A stretch of DNA of 64,000 nt from the NCBI GenBank assembly GCA_002633025.1, contig NMRB01000634.1, forward strand, positions 84,878 through 148,877, given 5' to 3'. The notes beneath the pieces are model-generated. The model worked only from the letters and a program-made list of their open reading frames with translations, had not been told where the DNA came from and did no database searches. Numbering within the stretch: the stretch's first letter is position 1; the number at the start of each line of letters is the position of its first letter. Source of the DNA: Notospermus geniculatus. Taxonomy: Eukaryota; Nemertea; Pilidiophora; Heteronemertea; Lineidae. Shown piece after piece: positions 56,201 to 64,000 of this stretch. Made by a program: the position numbers and the translations under genes.

Positions 56201-56700
56201 TTTTTTTCAACTCTAATACACTTTCAAGCCTGATGCTACCTGTAGTGTTATTGGTACCTGACAATAGATGGCTAGATGGCGCAAAATGTCATTAGCTAAT
56301 CAGCGACCAGTATTTCACGCAACTAGGGGAAAACATGAACCGGAAACATTTTGGGCCGATTTCACAACAGGGCGTTTCGCTTAATCACCGTTTTAATTCT
56401 TACTTATGCCCAGAAGACCGGTCAACAACTGGTGGTGATATCTAGTGTGGTTCTGCCTGTTCTACTTGCAGATGGGTTGCCCTGCGTCTCTTGTGCAGAG
56501 ATTTCCAGATGGGAATGGAGAGGGTGGCAGACGGAATTCACCTGTGCATACAGGATAACCCAAATGTGGAACAGGCCAGGAAGAGAATTAAGGCGCTTGT
56601 CACTGAGGTCGACGATAGGGTACAAAGGGAGAAAGAAGCTTTGGAGAAGACCAAGCACAGGGAAATAAATACCGGCGATCAAACAGATTCCAAACGTTAG
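48516..56700 (+). CDS. Gene B: paralogue of gene A with an extra PB1-like module
   Basis: Exons 48516-48827, 49734-50072, 50379-50693, 52527-52793, 54673-55847 and 56472-56700 join into an open frame of 878 residues with conserved phases. The exon equivalent to gene A exon 2 is absent between 48827 and 49734, where a single N (49474) marks a gap. A matching exon lies at 58197-58666. With it the protein would have five PB1-like modules, because module 4 is duplicated (50379-50693 and 52527-52793, both with the odd CAG|GTTTGTCATATT donor). The C-terminal region matches gene A exon 5 over its whole length. The last exon is 15 codons longer than in gene A. Introns before exon 5 and exon 6 are also recognisably shared with gene A, so the duplication is fairly recent. 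The role is unknown; a multivalent scaffold is inferred. Confidence 0.83.
49075..49215. mobile_element. Deletion derivative of the GCGCTGTGAGCGG MITE family
   Basis: TTTATCCCGAAAGGTCGG joined to CATGCCAGAAGTAAATTGAA and ending CGCTCGCAGCGACG; compare 34612-34955. Lies in gene B intron 1. Confidence 0.7.
49734..50072 (+). CDS. Gene B exon 3 (PB1-like module 3)
   Basis: 113 codons, same length as in gene A. SNKSNEKRVTVTHEGKSKF, then KYDIEDDTELMDF. The acceptor is TTGCAG|GTC and the donor CAG|GTACGG. Confidence 0.87.
50379..50693 (+). CDS. Gene B exon 4a (PB1-like module 4, first copy)
   Basis: 105 codons. LPVSYGGRRRSVTVELDNVA, then DDYRDIIDESDLEDL and a Ser/Gln-rich linker. It is more diverged from gene A exon 4 than exon 4b is. 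Confidence 0.85.
50764..51568. mobile_element. 805-bp inverted-repeat element in a gene B intron
   Basis: TTAAGGCGGGGGGCTACCTA at the left and its complement at the right (21-bp termini). No transposase frame inside; therefore non-autonomous. Confidence 0.75.
51590..51790. repeat. Dispersed repeat R1, partial copy 3
   Basis: Contains CCCCCTGGAATCAAAGCCCG and CTTACAATAGCGGGCTATTG, matching 44540-44710. Confidence 0.75.
52301..52449. mobile_element. MITE-like inverted repeat (GTGTTTGCACG termini)
   Basis: GTGTTTGCACG...GTGGCCATGTTGGAGG pairs with CCTCCAACATGGCCACCGTG...CAAACAC. Preceded by another inverted pair, GAGTGCCTAATCGTGG / CCACGATTAGGCACTC (52162-52290). Confidence 0.8.
52527..52793 (+). 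CDS. Gene B exon 4b (PB1-like module 4, second copy)
   Basis: 89 codons. LPVSYRGRRKSVMVKLDDVD, then DHDIEDEDDLDEL. One residue of the usual DDYLDIE motif is missing. It is closest to gene A exon 4, so exon 4a arose by an older duplication or was lost from A. Confidence 0.85.
52870..54302. repeat. AGGTCAAGGTC-rich composite repeat in gene B intron, with internal duplication
   Basis: The block 52875-53105 recurs at 54068-54302 (TTCTAAAGTGCAAATCTACT; CATCGCTCCGATGTCCTTTT), and a third diverged part lies at 53790-53960. The whole insert is absent from the matching gene A intron, where sequence continues directly from GTTTGTCATATT to GAGATTAGATCG. Confidence 0.8.
53157..53218. repeat. (GTCT)n microsatellite, ~15 units
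   Basis: Uninterrupted GTCT tetranucleotide run inside the composite repeat. Cys/Ser/Val open frames across it are artefacts. Confidence 0.97.
54473..54592. mobile_element. 120-bp hairpin MITE in gene B intron, absent from gene A
   Basis: GGGGCCGCGTTGCACAAAAC at the left and GTTTTGTGCAACCCAGCCC at the right, with a TAGCGCTAAC interior. The gene A intron reads straight from GCATACTGATC to CTGGTCTATTCG at this point. Confidence 0.85.
54673..55847 (+). CDS. Gene B exon 5 (long helical/coiled-coil region)
   Basis: 1175 nt, phase 0 to 2. Aligns end to end with gene A exon 5 (KLVDKMELTADFLRLAYYGV; YKSELDSVVTDKEKMLQNMS). It carries an in-frame insertion near the end (a repeated T-E-K/R-N-K-E unit). 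The donor is GCCAG|GTAATT. Confidence 0.88.
56472..56700 (+). CDS. Gene B exon 6 (terminal helical exon)
   Basis: 229 nt. WVALRLLCRDFQMGMERVAD, then IHLCIQDNPNVEQARKRIKA, ending TGDQTDSKR-stop. The acceptor is CTTGCAG|ATGGG. Identity with gene A exon 6 holds in this frame only. Confidence 0.83.
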
Positions 56701-56851
56701 AACCCGGACAGCCTGTAAATGATGTAGACAGTTGCGTCTCTGAGATGTTCCTAATGCTACAATGTAAATGCATTCATAATCAATATTTCATGTATTTGTA
56801 GTTTTGACTGTTGCCGTAGCCAGTATGCAGACAATAATAGGCAGTTTAAGA

Positions 56852-56996
56852 AATCAAACGATAAAGGTTAACTTAACGACAACGTTTTTTTTTCATACTG
56901 CGAATTCACCAGATTATATACGTGTATTGCATTTTCGGTACAAAAAATAACGTTTCGTAAAGATAACGTTTATCGTTCGATTTCTTAAACTCCCTA
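56852..56996. mobile_element. MITE-like inverted repeat (TTTAAGAAATCAAACGATAAA)
   Basis: GTTTAAGAAATCAAACGATA and the complement at the right end. A related half is at ~11955-12035 inside the SLC22-like gene, where the missing exon would be. Confidence 0.7.
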
Positions 56997-57000
56997 GTAT

Positions 57001-57110
57001 GGCCGTTTAGACGACAAGCCAAAAAACCACACTCAGATTCAATCCGATTGGATCCGATCGACCCGCATTGGGTCTCATTTGCGTTTAGATGAGATTTGAA
57101 TGTGGTCGTA
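57001..57110. mobile_element. Half copy of the GGGCCGTTTAGACGACA MITE
   Basis: Matches the left half of 46114-46369 and stops abruptly at GAATGTGGTC. Confidence 0.75.
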
Positions 57111-57126
57111 GGCCTCTCAGCGCGTA

Positions 57127-57583
57127 TAGTCCGGCAGCGAAACCCCGTTTTTCGGCTGAACCGTGCAATGTGGTCTAACTTCTTGACTTCATTTATTCTA
57201 TAATTTGCAACTGAATTTGGGTGAAAACGTATTTTTCGTTGAAAAAAAAATGAAAATTCTGAAATGACCTTGACCTTATCCAATGACCTTGACCTTTTTA
57301 TTTATTGGCAATATGCCAAGAAGTTAGCGCGCATAATATAAGATATGGCTTCACCTTTAAACTGAAACATTAGCACACCCGAGTCCAAAATAATCGGCAT
57401 TAAACAAATTTCACGATTTTTACTTCCCGTTGCCATGGAAACCGAAATAACTGAGATTGCCCAAGGATGCCAATGTGGCATCAGGCGGATTCTAAAACTA
57501 CATAGTAAACTCTCTTATAATCAATAAAAAAATCTTCTATAGACCACATTGCACGGTTCAATCCATCTGCTGCCGGACTACTA
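57127..57583. mobile_element. 457-bp element with TAGTCCGGCAGC termini
   Basis: TAGTCCGGCAGC plus GAACCGTGCAATGTGGTCTA at the left; complement at the right. No ORF. Confidence 0.78.
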
Positions 57584-57604
57584 GTAGCTCAAGTAGCGCG
57601 TTTT

Positions 57605-57720
57605 TCGCCTCGCGAGGCGAAAAATATCAAACATACATGTACATGTAGGATATGTTGAATATTCACGTCAACGCCTCGCGAGGCAGAAAACTCACCGAAA
57701 AACACGCGCACACAGCGAGC
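57605..57720. repeat. Hairpin with two CGCCTCGCGAGGC palindromes
   Basis: GCGTTTTTCGCCTCGCGAGG and the complementary region CGCCTCGCGAGGCAGAAAAC...CACGCGC. It is followed by a TATCTGCTGAGCAA piece and a GTGAGCT-type fragment (57739-57830). Confidence 0.65.
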
Positions 57721-58196
57721 TATCTGCTGAGCAACCTTTTTAGCTCACCTGTGGTGAGCTTATACAATGGTTGTGTGTCCGTCGTCCGTCGTCGTTGTCC
57801 GTTAGCAGGGCACGTTTCGTAACCGCTACCATCATTTTAAAAAACCATGTCTTCACCCCTTCAAAACTTCGGGTGTTTGACGTCCTGCGACTTCTACGTC
57901 ACACCACCAAAAGATAGCGACACCTATTAAGGTGCCCGTGACTTCCCCAGCATGCGCCGAAGCTTAAAGACGTAAGCAGATAGCTTTATACGTCCGCCGC
58001 ACACGAGAGATTTTTTCCACGCGTGCCACTAAAAATAGTCAAACATGATTGATTTCTGCCTTTCTGGCGAGAAAAGGCAGAAATCTTACCAAACTTTTGC
58101 CGCACACGATAGCAAAGTGCTGAGCAAAAGTATTCAATAGATTAATAGTATTTTGAGTATTCAATGGATTTTAACGTTTGTTCATTTCATTTCCAG

Positions 58197-58666
58197 CCTC
58201 AGCCTCAGCATCAACCTCAACCTAAACCTGTTGAAAATAAGATGACAGTAGGCGTAGAATACGAAACTTCAGCAAAACGGGTTAGCATTTTTACGGAAAA
58301 CCTCCAGAAAACGAAGCAAGCGATTCGCCAGAAGTTTCCAGCGATACCTGACGACGACTTCGATCTTTTCGCTGAGATATCAGGGCAGGATGACATCCTT
58401 ATCAACAACGACGCTGACTTGAGTCAATACAAAGATGCCGATTCATTCCAAACATTTTTACGGAAAACCTCCAGAAAACGAAGCAAGCGATTCGCCAGAA
58501 GTTTCCAGCGATACCAGACGACGACTTCGATCTTTTTGCTGAGATATCAGGGCAGGATGACATCCTTATCACCAACGATGCTGACTTGAGTCAATACAAA
58601 GATGCCGATTCATTCCAAGTGCAACGTCGAATAGTTCAACCTTCAAAACCCAAACCGGGGAAGAAC
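58197..58666 (+). pseudogene. PB1-like module 2 exon, internally duplicated; probably belongs to gene B
   Basis: Homologue of gene A exon 2 with the same acceptor (TTTCCAG|CCTCAG), PQPQHQPQPK leader, MTVGVEYETSAKRVSIFTEN and LINNDADLSQ, and donor AAC|GTAAGT. It contains a 167-bp tandem duplication (58286-58452 repeated from 58453). This shifts the frame; without it the exon would be 303 nt and in phase. No other exon of this family lies within the 7 kb downstream or in the 1.4 kb upstream. Flanking DNA matches both sides of the N at 49474, so this is most likely the missing exon 2 of gene B placed out of order. Confidence 0.7.
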
Positions 58667-58744
58667 GTAAGTACATGTATAGTGGAAGTGCATATCATGT
58701 ACTTCCGTATAGCGCTCGACCTGCGGCCTAACTGGTGGATTCTT

Positions 58745-59095
58745 TGCAGTTGTGTGTGACGTCAGGGAAGAACTTCATTTCCAGGACGTAATGTACATGA
58801 TTGTGCATGTATTTCTGGAGATGATTGGTACCACAAATGTCCCTGCTACCAGTGCGTCTTTTAGCACATCATGTAAGACCGAGAGAGTTATGGTGCATCT
58901 TGAATTTTTCAATTTTCACTTCGTATCTACGAATTGGAAACGAAAAAGATTAATTATATGTACAAAGTAACTCTATCGTTCTCGCGTCACACGCTCAAAG
59001 ACGCTCTTGCAACTGGCGTTCGTGGTACCAACCATCTACTGTACGACATGGAAGTGAAGTCCAATTTCGTATTTCGTCAGATTTGCGAAAACTTC
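58745..59095. mobile_element. Diverged relative of the 38041-38430 element
   Basis: Shares GTTGGTACCACAAA, GCGTCTTTTAGC and the CGTCAGATTTGCGAAA terminus. Confidence 0.65.
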
Positions 59096-59114
59096 CTGTT
59101 ATCTCAGCCTTCTT

Positions 59115-59995
59115 CCATCCCGGCCGCGAAATTTTTTTTCCCACTCTGGTTCCGGGCTCAGATATAACTCATTTGCTTATGACCTATCATTTCTCGTGTC
59201 GCAGCTACATAATTTNCCCCCCCCCCCCCGGACGCGAAATTTTTATTCCCACTCTGGTTCCTGGCTCAGATATAACTCATTTGCTTATGACCTATCATTT
59301 CTCGTGTCGCAGCTACATAATTTATGAACACGTGGAATTGTTGTTGACGTATACATTTTTAATGCATGTGGAAGCTTTTGGGCGCGATTTCGCCTACTTT
59401 CATATTGTATGTCTCAAAATACATGCCTATGTACGCTCGTAATATTTGCCTCCAGGTATTGTGGGAAAATATTAACTTTCCTTATTCTATCTCGCTCAGT
59501 TTCCGTTTAAATGATCTGTTGGAATTTTTATCAAAACATTGATGAACATCATCCAGCCACATGGCATTGCTGGGATGAAAGTAGTTGTTGACTGATATAA
59601 GACACGAAATGGGGAAAAAGACGGATCCACAAACTAACACTTCGCATATGCGCGTTTTCTTTGCATAAGTTGTAATGGATAGTTTTATAAACGGTCACCA
59701 CGGAAAGTGGTGAAAAACACCCTGAATGTCATCTGACTGCTGCTTTCAAAGTCACTAAGCCATTTATTCATCCTCGGAATACAGCTCCAAATTTAATTTG
59801 GCAAAAAAAGATGTAAGCCTTCTCAAAAAATGACGCAAATCCATTTATATAGGCATAAACTTGACATGGTCGATTATGGTTACATCTTTGGGGGCTATTG
59901 TGTCGGGCATAGATCTAGGACATGAGTGCGCTGATTGGTCATATGCTAATAAGCTATAACTGAGCCCGGAACCAGAGTGGGAAAAAAAATTTCGC
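59115..59995. mobile_element. Element with CGAAATTTTTTTTCCCACTCTGG termini, left end duplicated at an N
   Basis: Left end GCGAAATTTTTTTTCCCACT at 59115; complement at ~59960-59995. The left end is repeated at 59230-59322 right after the N at 59216. A right-end copy is at 49475-49570. Confidence 0.7.
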
Positions 59996-60000
59996 CCCCC

Positions 60001-60663
60001 GGACATTTACCCCCGTAGGACTTCTGCCCCCTGGGGGGAGGGGAGGGGCTGAGAGCCAAGACCTACTTCAGGTTCTAATATGTAACGTTAATAGGGCTAG
60101 GGTAGGCCTAGCAGTTTAGAATCGCCGACTCAGTAATAATATACGGACATGGTTTGGGTTACTTTTACCACAGTTAGCAGGTTATTCATTTCGCTGAGTT
60201 TAGTTGCAAAAACGGCTTCAAAATGCAGTATTCAGTTCATAAATAAGTTTGAAACCTGGCGCATCGTCTTTGTCACATAGTATAAACGGTGTATGCAGAA
60301 AATCGACTCATTATTCACGGCGGTTTCAGAGGAGATGTGTGAAATTACGCAAATTGCCAACTCAGTAATAATATATAGATTAATTAATTCCATTTTTGAA
60401 CAAAAATATCCCGCGTCCGATTCACATGCCGCTAGACCGAACACTGTCCCTGATCAGAAGACCAGGTACCAGTCTAACATGCCGCCATGGGGCGAGTAAG
60501 TTTTTCGCTACCCTCGATTGGTCGTGGGTTGGTCGGGCCGGGTAGATTCGACGCCATCTTTGTTGCGAAGTTAGGCAACTCCGGTAGATTTTGCAATTCG
60601 TTTGTAACTCGGGTCGTCCGAGTTCAACTCGAGTTACAATCGAAGTCAGCCCAGACTAAAGCC
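60001..60663. other. Gene-free stretch
   Basis: C/G homopolymer-rich start, then AT-rich DNA with a short repeated ACTCAGTAATAATATA. No exon seen. Confidence 0.4.
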
Positions 60664-61275
60664 GCCCATACACATTCAATATTATTGCACAATATGAGGA
60701 CCAAAATGGGCGATATTATATTGCCAATCTTTCTTCCACCCATGATAATAAGCAAGAAGTCAATCTCCAGAATTCACGAATTTTCGACCCCAACCGGGGT
60801 CTTTTTCAAGTGGAACTTTACAATCTGAAACTCTAGAAAAGACTGAGCTGAAACCCAAATGTAGAACTAACACCTGTGTAGACAGGATGAGTAGGCAATT
60901 AAGGAAAGAATAGTGTCCAAGCACCACGGATGGCTGCTGGACCTAATTAAGAGAGTGGATGTAATTAAGGAAAGAAAAGTGTCCAAGCCCCATGGATGGC
61001 TGCAGGACCTAATAAAGAGAGTGGATGTAATTAAGGAGAAACTGATTTAGCTGAAAAGAAAAGGGTTTAATAAATATGACATGTGTAATACATAACAAGC
61101 ACAAAGCGAAAAGATGCACGAAGGTCAACACAAAGTAGAAGAATATAAAGGAAGTCAACTTCCAGATTTGTAGGAAAAAACCAGAATGGATAATGCATCC
61201 TTCCACCCATCATGCCAGAAGCACATACCCCTATTTTGGGCCCCATATTGTGCAATAATATTGATCGTGTATGGC
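60664..61275. mobile_element. 612-bp element with ~48-bp inverted termini
   Basis: CCCATACACATTCAATATTA...TTGCACAATATGAGG at the left, complement at the right. It encloses a 66-bp tandem repeat (60897-61035, about 2.1 units around GTGTCCAAGC...GGATGGCTGC). Confidence 0.8.
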
Positions 61276-61301
61276 CAACCAGACATGACTACGCAAAGGT
61301 A

Positions 61302-61524
61302 TATACTGTGAGGTCTCGGAGTTATGCCGGATTCGACTCCATATCCACCCATTGGTTCTGGGGAATTTGGGGTTGGGCCTGTGGACTGAAATTGTGGTGT
61401 GGGATATGAATGATCCTGAGACATGCCCCGATACCAAATCATTTTTGTTTGGGCTGTACCTTCCCTAAAAGTACGGCTAGGCCTGACCGCCCCCAGTCCG
61501 GCATAACTCCGAGACCACAGTATA
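61302..61524. mobile_element. 223-bp MITE (TATACTGTGAGGTCTCGGAG termini)
   Basis: TATACTGTGAGGTCTCGGAG plus TTATGCCGG at the left, exact-type complement at the right. Confidence 0.85.
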
Positions 61525-62239
61525 TTTCAGACATTACATCGAAGTAAAACCATATCTATCGTAAAATTGAAGAAAATCACGAGTACTCCACATTCTTTTC
61601 TAAGAAAGCAAACGATACGATGGGGAGGTGTTAAGCACTGTGCATAGTATCAGTCGTCTTACCGTGTTCCTTGCACTGTCTCAGTTCAATGAGCCTGATG
61701 CCTATAGTGACTTTCCTGAACTGATGTCTTGTTTCAGTATGGTACTGAAGCCTGTTCCAAGGATGGTCTCCGTCTCAGAAGATGAGGTACAGGACCGTAG
61801 GAGCGTTTTGGATTTTTAGCCAATCGGGGGGCCTGAACCCATAAAAAAGCAAAAAGTCACGGTCAAATTAACAAATTTTATGGATTCTGGGGGCTAAAGC
61901 CCCCCCCCCAGCCCCCGGCTACTACGTCATTGAAGTACGCGCTGCCATGAACTTTGGACCACCTGGGGGTCGTTATACACGGCCCTGATACCGGTTAACA
62001 CCGCTGGAGGCCATTCTCAAGAGATTTATGTCCAGAGACATCCAAATGTCTAAATCAATTCGAATTATTTTTTTCTGAGCAAGCGCTCCCGCACCGTACA
62101 GTCTAATTCTCCCGCAGCCGTACAGTTCATTTTAAAATTGTCGATTTTCGATGCGGCGTTTTCCTGCAAGTTTCTGGGAGATATTGCAGCAGCATGCCTT
62201 TTATAGTGTATTCATTCACCTAAAGGCTATCATTTTGTC
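61525..62239. other. Gene-free stretch
   Basis: Short homopolymer-C tract near 61900. No exon or element ends recognised. Confidence 0.4.
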
Positions 62240-62540
62240 CTTACACTGCAAAAAAATTTCTGTAATATTACAGAAAAATTCTGTGCAGCAGAGATGCCAG
62301 ACGGTTTCTGTAAGTACCGACGTGTCTGTAATCTTTAGCAGAACTATCTGTAAAATTACAGGTCATCTACAGACAGTCATGTAAAATTGCAGAACGATAT
62401 GTAGAGACTTTACAGAGTACCAGTAAAGTCACAGACACCAAATTACAGACATATCTGTAATTACAGACAGTACAGACACCGTCTGGCATCTCTGCTGCAC
62501 AGAGAATTTCTGTATTTTTACAGAAATTCACAGAAAATTC
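62240..62540. mobile_element. Hairpin element with perfect 24-bp inner arms and TCTGTAAT-type repeats
   Basis: 62281-62304 (CTGTGCAGCAGAGATGCCAG...) and 62479-62502 are exact reverse complements. The outer parts (AAATTTCTGTAATATTACAG / CTGTATTTTTACAGAAATT) also pair. The loop is full of TCTGTAA/TTACAGA. Confidence 0.85.
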
Positions 62541-62906
62541 TGTATTCCTCTTTTATTTGTAACAATAACAATCACTCCATTGACACAGATTTTCCCACTC
62601 TGCCAAAATTATATCCGTCTCAATCTGAAACCAGGTGACTAGAAGCGACTCAACAGAACATCAACTGGAATCAGTTGGAAGCTATAAATGTGATTCTGGG
62701 ACCTTATTCACGAAGCTTCCGCAAGGACTTGCGGTACCGTAACCCATACTTACGGTGCCGCAAATATTTCCGCGGTATTCACAAAGCCACCGTAACTTTG
62801 CGGATCCTTAAATCAGCACCGCAAATCTGCGGGAGCTCCTGAACCACCCGCAAATTTTAAGGAGATCCGCAAGCACAGCACGTGACAGCAGGCAGGTAGA
62901 CTCAAA

Positions 62907-64000
62907 ATGGCTTTTGCGTTGTTGGTCGAGGAGGAAGTTAACAGACGTTTGGAGGCGTCAGAGAGTGTTTCGGGACCGACTGAACCCGCTCGAAATTTAT
63001 GATGACAGAGATCTCATTTCAAGGTATAGGATGCCAAGGCATGTTTTGATGGAAGTAATCGATCTTATTCGTGACCGAGTGGAACACCCTACCAACAGGT
63101 CGCATGCAATACCAGCAGTACTTCAGGTCCTATGTGCAATCAGGTATTATGCAACCGGTAGTTTTCAGCTCGTGACGGGAGACCTCGGGAATATAAGTCA
63201 GCCATCCATGTCCCGAATAATCTTTAGAGTTTCGTCAGCTTTGCAAGAGGTGTCTGGCAGGATAATTCGTTTTCCAACAGACCAAGCTGGGCAGAATATG
63301 TTAAAAGAGGGCTTTTACAGCGATAACCGCAGGATTCCAAATGTCTTGGGGTGTGTAGATGGCAGTCTTGTTCCAATTAGGCGTCCTCCACAAAACGAAG
63401 AGGCGTATGTTTGCAGGCATCAGTACCCGGCAATAAACGTGCAAGGTGTGTGCTCAGATGATAAGAAATTCCTCAACATAGTGGCCAACTGGCCAGGCGC
63501 TACTCACGACGCCTTCATTTGGTGGCAATGTCACCTCAACCAACTGCTGCAGAACGGTGTAGGAGGCGATGGCTATCTTCTCGGTGATAGCGCATACCCA
63601 TTGGCGCCGTGGCTCATGACACCGGTTCGAAATCCACGAAACGAGGCAGAGAGGAGGTATAATTCTCATCACAGATGCATCAGACAAACAATAGAAGGAA
63701 CATTCTCTAGGTGGAAAATGCGGTGGTTATGTCTGCATAGAGAGGGTAAGTTATAATCATACAAAAAATAAGTGAAGTTGTGTCATTTGGAATCTATGTC
63801 TCACTGACCCTTACTTACTCGGTTTATATCCTATTCCTTATGGTTTGTTTTCCTGTAAATAGGTGGTAGCCTTACACTCCGTCCTGAAAGAAGCTGCAAA
63901 GTAATCATCGCTACTGCTGTCTTGCACAACATATGCGAGGAGCATGGATTACCTGTGCCACGGGTTGCACCACCCAATTTGGTAGACGATCCTGACATGG
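62907..64000 (+). mobile_element. Harbinger (PIF/Harbinger, HARBI1-like) transposase, partial
   Basis: The DDE transposase of Harbinger DNA transposons or a domesticated HARBI1-like nuclease. Exon 1 runs to 63745 and exon 2 begins at 63863, continuing past the window edge. Visible family motifs: RVFRDRLNPLEIYDDRDLIS, a helix-turn-helix-like ISQPSMSRIIFRVSSAL, first catalytic Asp in NVLGCVDGSLVPI, second in WPGATHDAFIW, WLLGDS-like YLLGDSAYPLAPWLMTP, and the Glu in RQTIEGTFSRWK. Exon 2 contains ATAVLHNICEEHG. The natural start ATG at 62907 (MAFALLVEEEVNRRL) is in a different frame from the body, so a 1-base frameshift lies near 62950. The donor is GAGG|GTAAGT and the acceptor AATAG|GTGG. The copy may therefore be defective. 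Ends of the element were not identified. Confidence 0.9.

Overview
This window is nuclear DNA from an animal with split genes, standard GT-AG introns and very dense small repeats. Short inverted-repeat elements (MITE-like), allelic side-by-side duplications and recurrent palindromes such as ACATGTACATGT and TAGGCCTA suggest a highly heterozygous marine invertebrate. An invertebrate deuterostome (amphioxus, hemichordate or echinoderm) seems most likely, but a mollusc or brachiopod is not excluded. No prokaryotic, organellar or viral gene set is visible.

Layout. 1-7.9 kb: no gene, only nested inverted-repeat elements, a 47-bp tandem repeat and a dispersed repeat in two copies. 7.98-14.5 kb, minus strand: an SLC22-type organic-ion transporter that can be read exon by exon. 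One exon is missing and several exon pieces are duplicated. 14.6-16.4 kb: a 15-bp minisatellite and a 763-bp duplication joined at a single N. 17.57 kb: a possible first exon of a type II membrane protein. 18-30 kb: repeats, no convincing gene. 30.1-32.7 kb: an intronless rhodopsin-like GPCR (FMRFamide-receptor-like) with a TATA box upstream. 33-38.6 kb: repeats, two tandem orphan histone-type 3' stem-loops and a 0.72-kb foldback. 38.8-43.4 kb and 48.5-56.7 kb: two paralogous plus-strand genes, A and B. 57.7-60.0 kb: a segment carrying the exon that gene B lacks. 62.9 kb to the end: a Harbinger-type (HARBI1-like) transposase.

The most interesting content is the gene A/B pair. Each protein is a string of four or five PB1/ubiquitin-fold-like modules, one module per phase-0 exon. 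These are followed by a roughly 380-residue helical, coiled-coil-rich C-terminal part and a short helical last exon. I do not recognise this architecture. It looks like a tandemly duplicated, module-shuffled adaptor or effector family.

Several single-N positions (8458, 15677, 49474, 52874, 59216) lie where flanking sequence is repeated nearby, so some duplications may be two haplotypes placed side by side. The same duplicates give useful filled-site and empty-site pairs for several transposable elements.
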